The position numbers and the translations under genes are program-made. This document shows positions 55,769-64,000 of a stretch of DNA of 64,000 nucleotides, one piece after another (position 1 is the first letter of the stretch; the number at the start of each line of letters is the position of its first letter). This DNA comes from Wurfbainia villosa (taxonomy: Eukaryota; Streptophyta; Magnoliopsida; Zingiberales; Zingiberaceae), in NCBI GenBank assembly GCA_025175895.1, contig CM046006.1, positions 67,538,288 through 67,602,287 of the forward strand, written 5' to 3'. The notes beneath the pieces were generated by a model. It did not search any database. It worked only from the letters and a program-made list of their open reading frames with translations, and was not told the origin of the DNA.

Positions 55769-56820
55769 TTCTTATGCACACACAATTCTTCCAAACTTGG
55801 CATACTTGGGAATGCTCGATCATTGTCAATAAAGGGACATTAACTTCCACCTTCATCAACAAATCCACAAGCTCCAAATTCCCTAGCCTTTTCTTCACTA
55901 AGCCCCTTCCTAGGTCAGACCGCCTTTGAGGGAAAGGTAATGGAATCGACTCGGATCGCCGCGGCCGTGGATCCTGCTTCGCTGACCGCCTCAGCTACCC
56001 AATTAGCAATCGATCGCATGTGGTCTCAAGTCGGGGTCTGTAACTCTACCACTCTCGCAGTGTAATCGAATCGATGTTTCCTTTAGGATTCGGGATGGTC
56101 TCGAGATGGTAGCCGATAGATCCTCGTGGATCGCATGGTTAATGTTGGATGCAAGCCGCTAAGTTGTCTTTCTATGTTATAGATGCATCCGCCTTCTCAC
56201 AAATCGCTGGATGTACCAAAATCGCCGCACAAGATCCTCCATCTTTGGATTTGAACTTGAATCGAAGACTCTAATCGGGCCGCCAATGTAAGGTCCGACT
56301 GCATCGGGTTACTCGATAGCTAGGGTCTCTCAAATGCCGTCCGGCCAAACGATCGATAAAATGAATTTCCATACCTCATATTTCGATGATCTCTCCATCT
56401 CGATTATAAGTGGCGCATCGGATCATATCCGGAATGTTATTGTTAGCATCGAGGCCGATCATGCGCTGATGCCGGAGGATGACAACCGAGGTCGAGCATC
56501 GAGGTCCGAAGGAAATTGATTTCATCCGCTACTATTTCATCTTGTCTGGAGTGAAGGACATGAATCGGATGCTCGACTCGAACAAATACCACAAACTCTC
56601 ATAGGTTGCATAGGCACTATAGAAGATTGGCTTGCTGATTGAGCCAACCGCCTAACTAATGATGTGAGCTCAGATAGAATTCTTCATCTCACTGACAAGA
56701 ATAGCCGTGAGCCTCACTCACCCTCTAGTCACTATAGCTCTGCTCCCAAACCTGAGTTCTCTCGCCATGTTTGCAATAAGCTCTCGGGCCTCACTGAGTC
56801 TTGTTAACTAATGCCCTCCA
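55769..56820. other. Scrambled Athila gag-protease linker
   Basis: By position this should encode the gag C-terminal part and zinc-finger region, but no long frame survives. Many cgatcg, catcgg and ccgatc strings occur, like the CpG-rich patches that differ between LTR pairs elsewhere in the window. Confidence 0.5.
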
Positions 56821-57436
56821 CTAGCATCTATCTATCATACTGTCATGGGAAGCACCCTCATAGAAATCACCGAACGAGCAATCCCACCGATCTGATGGGG
56901 GCAATCGAACATAGTTTGAATCTCTCCCAAGATTATACAATGTCTCTCCGATGATACTGCAGATGCTTTTCCTGATGGTAGCAGTTCGGGATGCTGGGAA
57001 GAACTTTTCCAAGAATGATTTCTTCAATTCAAGCCAACTGTTAATACATCCAGGTGGAAGATAGTATAACCAATCTTAGCCGCCCAAAGAAAATGGAAAA
57101 AGCTCTCAATTTTATATCTTCCTCTCAAATGCCCTATGGCTTCATAGTAGAGCACACCACATGGAACTCGTCAAGTGCTCTGGGATCTTCACGACATAAT
57201 CCATGAAACTTAGGAAGCAAATGAACTGTACCTGATCTGAGCTCAAAATCCTCCTCTAAAGCTGGGTAGCTAATGCAAGAATACTGGTATGTCGCATCAG
57301 GGGTTGCAAGCTCCTTCAGAGTCCTATTGTTATCTTCCATGACTATCTGCAACTCTGATGGACTGTAATCGGTATCACCGACTGCCTGCGCTCTCCATGG
57401 CGTGAAAAGTCCTATCAATCTCAGGATCCAGCTCAA
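56821..57436 (-). pseudogene. Athila gag
   Basis: The minus-strand frame 57436-57134 contains MEDNNRTLKELATPD, FELRSGTVHLLPKFHG and LDEFHVVCSTMKP, the classical Athila gag opening. After a stop and a frame change, 57027-56821 gives KKSFLEKFFPASRTATIRK and a decayed tail ending SHDSMID. It would be the capsid protein. At least two frameshifts and one stop are present. Confidence 0.88.
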
Positions 57437-57581
57437 AGAGTTTATCGCCTGAAGACCTGGTCATTTTCAAAACAAACAACACAATGAGTACAGATAGAAA
57501 AGATAAGAAAGACAATAATAACAAAAGAAAAAGAAAACAAACGACAAACTACAGTTTAAAGACAAACGAACCCATTAAAGT

Positions 57582-57598
57582 CCCCGACAACGACGCCA
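57582..57598 (-). promoter_or_regulatory. Primer binding site of the Athila element
   Basis: On the minus strand TGGCGTCGTTGTCGGGG lies five bases inside the LTR. It is the Athila-type primer site (tggcgccgttgtcgggg) with one change. Confidence 0.88.
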
Positions 57599-57603
57599 AA
57601 ATT

Positions 57604-59543
57604 TGATAGAATGGTTAATGAATTGTCGCAATACCGTTCCCAAATTATTTACCGAACCCCCTAACTACACTAATGCAGTATAGGACTGACTCGGGTCATC
57701 TCCCAACGAACCTAATGGTTGAACGTTTGTTTTTAAACAGAAGTAAACACTGGGGGTTTTCACAATTTATCAAAACAATTAAAATGCAAAATCAAAAGCA
57801 ACCATGAGAATTAAACATGCAAGAAGTAAATCTAACTACCAAATAACTATTAACAAGCAACTATCCTAATGCGCAAAAGTAAGTAATCACGCACCGCACT
57901 GTCACTATACGGTACAATGATCACGAAACAAAAGTGAACAACTTAACCATGTACCGCACTGTCACTATACGACACAGTAGTCAAACAGTCACTAAAAATT
58001 GCAATAAACGAAATACAATAAACGAAAGCAATTCGACCAGGCATCGCACTGTCACTATACGACAACTGGACGAATGTAAATGAAATCTAAGCTAATGATG
58101 AAAGCACTCCAACCAAACACCGCACTGTCACTATACGATGCCTGGATTGGACAATTTTAATTGATGGGGTTAGTACATCAGCAACAAGAAATTAAACTAA
58201 CCTACAAATGCACGACGAACGAAATTAAACAACTAAGCAACAATCAAACCTATAAAAATAACATTGCCAGTAAACAAACAAACAAAGCAAAACAAACCTA
58301 AACAGCTACTACCAAATGAATAATCTAACAGGAATAATTAACAGAATGTAACTAACACAAAATCTCAACTAATTAGGTGTTCAACACACAAACAAACATG
58401 CGTAGACACCCATATTAATCCAAATAAACAACGACCGGTAACCACACGGCGGTCGCAACAAACCGAACAGCCCTCTCCGGCATGAATGCGAAGCTGCCCA
58501 ACCAGCGCAGCAGGGAGGATGGATAGACGGAGGAACGCGATCACCGCTCTGGTAGTTGTGGAGTCACCGGACAGTGAGGTGGAACTTCACCGGTGGAGAT
58601 GGATCTGTCCTAACTGGTGCAGCGTGTGGGTGGCTCCGGCGAGGAAGGGAAGGCCTATCCCAGCCTCCGGGATGGAGTGAACGCCGGTGAAGGTTGTACT
58701 CGCCGGAATCCCGTGCTCGCCCCTCTTCCGATTAGTTGTCCGAACCACGACATCTAATCGTCCGCCGAGGCTCGCCTGGGATCATCGCCGGCTGTCGGAG
58801 GGAAGGTCGCCGGAGTGGAGTGTCGGACTGTCGCCGCCGTGCGTGTAGTCGCCGGTCGCCCGCGCTCGCGAGGGGAAGAAGATGGCCGCTCGCTAGAAAA
58901 GGGATTGCGCGATTCTGCTCTGCCGATTTGGGAAGGTAAGTTATTAACTGAAAAACACCAGCCGTCCGATCTGAGCTTCATCTAATCCCAGCCGTCCAAA
59001 CAAGATAGGGTTTAATGGATATATCAATTGCTTAATTAGGCTGCTCCATCCAACGGCTGAAATCAGTCTGATTTGAAATGGGCGGATCTGATCCGTCTGA
59101 AGGTATAATCACGATCCAACGGTCCGGATGAACGGCCAAGACGTGTAGATCTTAATGTACGACCCGGATCGCTCCAAATCCAGATGGATGGCTCAGAATC
59201 AATTACTTTCCTCGGACGGTCCATAATGCTCAGATCTGAACCCTTGATTTAATTTGCCTTCTGATCTGGATGAAGGGCTCAGATTAAATCCTTTTGAAAT
59301 GTCCATTATGACCCCAAATGAAGCCATACTTGATCCACTTTGAGTCTAGTCCAGTGGCTCATCTCGATCTCCTACAAACAAAGATAAAGTTTGCATATAA
59401 GTCCAAAAATTAGGAGAATTTACAATAAGGTCCAAAAATATATCCAACTCATAAAACATGTAAATAACCAATAATAAATCACTCGAGAGGATAAAAACAG
59501 TGATGTTAAGGACCAAAATAATACAACAAAATGACAGTTATCA
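57604..59543 (-). repeat. 5' LTR of the Athila element
   Basis: 1940 bp, collinear with 48974-50868, with the same four cgcactgtcactatacg motifs at about 57895-58139. Differences cluster at 58486-58920. Confidence 0.92.
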
Positions 59544-61420
59544 CCTGCCCACCAACTTCTGGGTCTCTCGAAGATTAGTGGGTGATTTCATGTTGCACAG
59601 CGCTTGCACCTTCTCAGGGTTTGCTTGCAACCCCTTCTTAGTTACTTTGTACCCCAAGCACTTGCCGCTTTTTACCCCGAACAGGCATTTGTTGGGGTTT
59701 AGCTTCATATTAAACCGTCTCAATGTAGCGAAGGTTTCATTTAAATCCTTGACTAAATTCCAACTGGTCTTTGACTTGATCAAGATGTCATCCACGTAGA
59801 CTTCCACATTTTTCTCTTTCTTCTCTACAAAGATCTTATCCATAAGGCGCTGATAGGTGACCCTTGCGTTCTTTAATCCGAACGGCATTACCACATAAGC
59901 GTATAACCCTCCTGCCGTCACAAAGCTAACCCTCTTTTGATCTTCTTTGGCCAAAGGTATTTGATGGTATCATTGATATGCATCCATTAGGGACACTACT
60001 TCATATCCTACAGTGGAGTCTACCAACTGATCAATACGAGGCAAGGGGTAGTAGTCTTTAGGGCACGCTTTATTCAAGTCATGAAAATCGATACACATCC
60101 TCCACTGCCCAGAAGGCTTGGGGACCAAGACTACATTAGAAACTCATTCGGGGAACTGGATTTCCTTTACATGACCCACCTTTAGCGGTTTTTCCACCTC
60201 TTCAGCTATGACCTTGTCTTTCTCAGGTCCAAAATGTCGCCGCTTCTGTTGGACAGGTCGGGCTCCTCTGGTTATATTGAGATGGTGTTCAGCCATGCGA
60301 GGGTTGATCCCGGTGAGATCATACACATCTTCCACAAAGATGTCTTCGTTCTCCCGCAAGCAGGCCACCAGCTCCTCCTTGGCTTCCAGCTGTTGTGCTA
60401 CCCATGTAGCCTTTCCCAGAGCGATTTCCACCAACTCTCCTTCCTCTATTTTGTCGGCCTTGGGGGGGGATTCTTCCAGGACGCAGACGTCCGAAATGAC
60501 GATAGCTTTGCCTTTGAGGTCATCGGTTCGGGCCTTCTTTTGATCATCCCGAACCATTTGCACGTAGCAGCTCCTGGAGGCCTTCTGTTCTCCGCGAACT
60601 TCTCCCACCAATTGTCCCACTGGAAATTTCAGCTTCTGGTGGTACGGGGAAGCCACCGCCTGAAAAAGGGTAAGGAAAGGATGCCCAAGAATAGCATTAT
60701 AAGTGGACGGAGCGTCCACGATGAGGAAAGAGATTATACTGGTTTTTTGGCTGGGCTTTACACCCAGAGTCAGAGGCAATGAAATCTGCCCTGTAGGGTG
60801 GACCACATGCCCTGCGAATCCAAAGAGGGGGGTGGCCACATCTTCTAGCTGGGCATTTCCCAGCTGCATCTGTCCGAAAGCTTCCTGGAAAAGGATATTG
60901 ACGGAGCTTCCCGAGTCGACCAACACCCTGGCCACTTCATAATTGGCCAGGGATATACGAATAACTAGGGCGTCCGTGTGGGGCAGCAGGACACCTTGGA
61001 GATCTTCCGGCCCGAATGAAACGGGCGGTGCAATTTGAACAGTCTGGTCGGTGACGATGGCTAAACACTCCATGAGACGGGCGTATGACTTCCGCGCCCG
61101 ATTAGAGTCCCCGTCGGTAGGTCCTCCAGCTATAATATGGATAACCCCCTGTATGGGAGCGTTATCTAGATTGGATGAAGGGCCCTCACCCGATGGGCCT
61201 TCTTGAGAGACAACCTCCTGGGACGGCGTTTGGGGGAAAGTGACTTGAGGTTGTTGATTATACGACCCTGGACGGGTTACATCGGGTCGGGGGCCTCGCC
61301 GTGCTGGTCCTCCCGTCTGGAACCGCAATTGCGGATATGCGGTTCGGGGGCGATCCAGTTCCTCCTGTAACTTGAAACATCGGCCACTAGCGTGGCCATA
61401 TTCCTTATGATACTGGCAGA
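59544..61420 (-). pseudogene. Tat gag zinc finger, protease and first part of reverse transcriptase
   Basis: One minus-strand frame runs from the zinc-finger text FCQYHKEYGHASGRCFKL (about 61420) through the protease site VARVLVDSGSSVNILF (about 60940-60890) into RT. RT shows EHHLNITRGARPVQQK, a TGA at 60144-60146, then the FHDLNKACPKD and PLPRIDQL region. A second TGA lies at 59970-59972. KEDQKRVSFVTAGGLYAYVV and the catalytic VYVDDILIKSK follow. It ends at KLVGR where the Athila element entered (59543/59544). RT continues at 48973. These domains process the polyprotein and copy the RNA. Confidence 0.88.
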
Positions 61421-61430
61421 AGAATGGGGC

Positions 61431-61447
61431 GGGGGGGGGGGGGGGGG
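61431..61447. repeat. Run of 17 G between gag and the zinc-finger/protease frame
   Basis: The gag frame (62304-61633) and the zinc finger-protease frame differ by one base, and this homopolymer lies between them. Slippage in evolution or in sequencing would explain the frame change. Confidence 0.8.
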
Positions 61448-61632
61448 TTACGTGGGATCCCCCTATATCCTAAGGGTCGTTGTAGCAGACCCTGTTGATC
61501 ATAGAATTCCATTTCCCGCTCCTTCCAAGTCCTCGGAGGAGGAAGTGCTTCAGCGGCCATAATTTGTAACGACGGTACAAGGCAAATGCCCTGTAGTCGT
61601 GGACGAGGCCTAGGAGCCTCTTGTCGAAAAGG

Positions 61633-62573
61633 TCACACATAACCTCGACAAGGGGATACTTGAGGGGCAGCGGGTCGAGCTCTTTCAGTTGGAACTGCTG
61701 CGGCAGCCCGTTCAGCTCTTTGCACCTTCATTCCTTCCTCCTCGCGGATAAATTGCTCCGCACGGCCTAACAGCTCCTCATAACTATCAGCAAGTTGTCT
61801 TAACAAGGAACTGAGGAAGGGGCCCTCCTTCAGCCCGCGAATAATAGCCTCAAAGCTTCGATCCGCAGAGGGGATTCCCCTAGCTGCAGAAGTGAATCGG
61901 TGGAGATACCCTCTAAGGGATTCTGAGGGTGCCTGGGTGATGTGCATTAGGATAGAGGCGTCATGCTTATACGCCTTGCATCTAGCAAACTCCCGGCTAA
62001 ACATCCCCCGGAAATCAGCGAAACAAGTGATGGATCCCGGAGGCAAAGTATTGAACCATTTTTGCACCGAGCCGGTTAAGGTGGTCCGAAAAACTCAGCA
62101 TTTGAGGGCATCTATATATAAAGGAGTGAGGTGCTCCTCAGGATCCATCGAACCATCATACTTATCTACTTGAGGATTCTGGAAGTAAGATGGGGGGACT
62201 TCAGAGAGGATGTCCATGGTAAAGGAACTGGGCTCGTAAACTTCCAGAGGTCTGGTCGACTGACTTTCGTCCTGTTCTTCCCTTCGAGTTTGGGTTAAGG
62301 GCATAGTGTTCTGAGGTGCTCTTCCCCAAGTCCTTCTCCAGGCACCACTTCCACATTAACGGCGGTACGAGACGGAGGAGGCATTTCTGGGAGTGGGCCT
62401 CGAGAAGAAGGTTCACCGGAATGAGGATGCAGATATCCGGTCATTCTCCTTTCTCTAGCAAGGGCATCTGTAATAACGTCGTCCATCAGAGCCTTCAACT
62501 GTGATGGTAGGAGAATGATGGGGCGCTCCTCCGCTGCGGACGCAGCGGGTTATTGTATCTCTTCCGGTTGCAT
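61633..62573 (-). pseudogene. Tat gag
   Basis: ATG 62573 starts MQPEEIQ then a TAA. The frame continues to about 62295, shifts, and resumes as YFQNPQVDKYDGSMDPEEHL (62304-62095). A TGA follows, then the retrotransposon gag core QKWFNTLPPGSITCFADFRG and SESLRGYLHRF (62067-61633), ending at a TGA. This is the Retrotrans_gag-type capsid domain of gypsy elements. At least three stops and one frameshift are present. The start is chosen as the first ATG after the primer site. Confidence 0.85.
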
Positions 62574-62596
62574 CTCAACGTCCAGCTCAAATATTT

Positions 62597-62612
62597 CCCA
62601 CAGACGGCGCCA
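62597..62612 (-). promoter_or_regulatory. Primer binding site of the Tat element
   Basis: The minus strand reads TGGCGCCGTCTGTGGG two bases inside the 5' LTR. This variant is typical of Tat-group elements rather than Athila. Confidence 0.9.
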
Positions 62613-62614
62613 AC

Positions 62615-63834
62615 TGATGCGGCGAGGAAAATTCGCTTTACCCCCTTTCGACGCGCGAAGGCACGAAGGGAGCTTTTGGGAGGGTTCTCACAGGCTGCAA
62701 CAGTAAAAATGGATGTAGAAGACGAAGTCAAGAAACGCAAGAACACCCAAACAGACAGTGGAAACTAGAACACAAGATATAACGTGGTTCGGAATGAGTA
62801 TTCCTACTCCACGGAGGTGAGCTCTCTCACCAGGGACAATGCCCAAACACTTTCCACTATGAATGTCCTCCTTTACGGAAAGGAAATTTCCCGAGGCGGA
62901 GGAGAAAACCTCTTCAAGTTGGGTTACAAATACAAGAAAGAGTACGTGCAACTCAAGATCAAAGTCGCTGCTCCTCTTATCCGGCGAGGTGATGACAGCT
63001 CTCCTCCTTCTCCTCCGGTGTCTTCGTTTCGTGTATGATGGAATGATTGCGGATCCTTCTTCTCCTCCTGTCTTTGCCTTTTTATCCTCCTCCTCTGATC
63101 CATCACTATCTCGCGGGCTGTCCTCATCGTACACGTGACCACCATGTCCACCTGGAGAATAATTCTGTTACAGGTATGAGGGGCGAAGGCTCCTAGGAAT
63201 CTTCTGTGGAGACCTCTCTTTCTGTTACATATCACTCCCTTATTCCTATTCCAAGAAACTAGGTTAGCCCGTCCCCCTCAACCATCTACTTCTGGTAAAA
63301 CTAACGTAGGTCTCCAGCTCACGGATCGTATAGCCTTAAGGCTTATCGGGCCGAACCGATTCTTATCCACCTCGTCTGTCTTTAGGCTTATGTGACCGAA
63401 CCGATTCTTATCCGCTCCGTCTGTCTTTAGGCTTATATGACCGAACCGATTCTTATCCGCCCCATGGGCCTTCTAGGCTTATTTAGCCGAACCGATTCTT
63501 ATCCGCCCCTCCTGTCTTTAAGCTTATTTGACCGAACCGATTCCTATCCGCCCCATGGGCCTTCTAGGCTTATTTAGCCGAACCGATTCTTATCCGCCCC
63601 TCCTGTCTTTAAGCTTATTTGGCCGAACCGATTCTGACCTATTTCCCAACGAAGTACTTTTTCGCTTTGCCGTGCCGATTACCTTCACTTACTTTCCCGT
63701 ACTGGTTATCTCAAGCGCTTGCGTCCGTCTCATTCCTCTCTTTTTACTCCATTGAACCCTCTACTTGGTTCGGGTAATACCTTGCTTATGAGCTCTTCTA
63801 TGTAGTTCGTAGAGAAAAGATAACGGATATATCA
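62615..63834 (-). repeat. 5' LTR of the Tat element
   Basis: 1220 bp, starting TGATGCGG and ending ATATATCA on the plus strand, then the gacat duplication. It includes the 45-bp subrepeats at about 63323-63636. Confidence 0.9.
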
Positions 63835-63839
63835 GACAT

Positions 63840-64000
63840 CATAAAAAATCCCCACACTTTCCCTCAAATTGATACATAGATGTCTTGCATGTTCAATTTG
63901 TAAACACTTGTTTTGAGATTGCTTTGGTGAGGATTCTGCTCACTAATCCTCAAGTTTAATCATAGGCAATTCTAAAATTTTTCTAGCTTTTTGTTGATGA
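63840..64000 (-). pseudogene. Old copia RNase H tail, right part
   Basis: Bases 63840-63938 complete the second copy of the 149-bp unit interrupted at 6638. The minus strand again gives NMQDIYVSI then stop, with the preceding text frame-shifted. The sequence after 63938 continues upstream in that old element and runs off the window. Confidence 0.6.

Larger units (their letters stand above)
48974..59543 (-). mobile_element. Athila-type Ty3/gypsy element in the Tat pol gene
   Basis: LTRs at 48974-50868 and 57604-59543 flank an internal region with gag, protease, RT, RNase H and integrase remnants on the minus strand. The 5-bp duplication cctgc is perfect (48969-48973 and 59544-59548). The primer site complement ccccgacaacgacgcca and the gag text FELRSGTVHLLPKF and protease text LDLGASINVMP are typical of Athila. 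The host frame resumes precisely across the insert, between RT and RNase H. All internal genes are broken, and no envelope-like ORF is seen. Confidence 0.93.
6639..63834 (-). mobile_element. 57-kb Tat-lineage Ty3/gypsy element with nested insertions
   Basis: Two LTRs (6639-7859 and 62615-63834) both run TGATGCGG to ATATCA or TGTATCA on the plus strand, and gacat is duplicated outside them (6634-6638, 63835-63839). Gag, protease, RT, two RNase H domains and integrase lie in that order on the minus strand. The tggcgccgtctgtggg primer site and the second RNase H place it in the Tat group (Grande, Retand, Ogre). The 3' region holds plus-strand accessory genes. The element is dead: gag and pol carry several stops and frameshifts. 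By eye the LTRs differ at about thirty positions, mostly transitions. Confidence 0.9.

Noticed and set aside
60208..60942. Plus-strand open frames opposite the Tat protease region
   Set aside because: Shadows of the protease-RT frame on the minus strand. The delta, gamma, beta and alpha genes, by contrast, face no coding on the other strand.

Overview
The window is repeat-rich plant nuclear DNA. Almost all of it is LTR retrotransposons nested inside one another, including Ty1/copia SIRE-like elements, Ty3/gypsy Tat and Athila elements, long chromovirus-like solo LTRs and a TRIM. This fits a large angiosperm genome. A monocot is plausible, but the sequence does not settle the species. I see no intact host gene; the only host-derived piece is a broken copy of an At3g27390-like membrane protein gene.

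Left flank (1-6638): the 3' end of a SIRE-like copia element (1-1232), a TRIM (1233-3621) with a foreign solo LTR in its left LTR (1344-3024, TSD TTGGG), a degenerate repeat field (3622-4750), the membrane-protein pseudogene (5264-5985), and the tail of an old copia RNase H carrying a 149-bp tandem duplication.

Main element (6639-63834): a 57-kb minus-strand Ty3/gypsy element of the Tat (Grande/Retand/Ogre) type with 1.22-kb LTRs and the perfect TSD GACAT. In its own direction it runs 5' LTR (63834-62615), PBS, gag, protease, RT, RNase H, a second RNase H, integrase (ending near 46671), then a very long 3' region up to the 3' LTR (7859-6639). That 3' region carries plus-strand (antisense) accessory genes: delta (three exons, Transposase_28-like domain plus coiled coil), gamma (Ser/Pro-rich), beta (coiled coil) and alpha (Ser/Pro-rich exon plus coiled-coil exon). 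A 78-bp tandem array lies between beta and alpha.

Insertions inside it: an Athila-type element at the RT/RNase H border (48974-59543, TSD CCTGC); a chromovirus-like solo LTR between delta and gamma (two copies); a minus-strand SIRE element (SIRE-a, 15562-26898) whose gag holds another solo LTR (23909-24976, TSD GATGA); and a plus-strand SIRE element (SIRE-b, 30339-39073, TSD ACTAA). The delta-solo LTR-gamma-beta block is present twice (7860-15558 and 26899-43257), with SIRE-a at the junction. Shared stop codons, private mutations and the empty SIRE-b site in copy 1 give the order: Tat insertion, solo LTR, duplication, SIRE-b. A haplotype mis-join in the assembly remains possible.

Most interesting: (1) the multi-gene, intron-containing antisense cluster of the Tat element; (2) an envelope-position ORF in SIRE-a whose first exon joins in frame through a GT-AG intron; (3) LTR and segment pairs that are nearly identical except for scrambled CpG-rich patches, seen in at least four independent pairs. 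All difference counts given are by eye.
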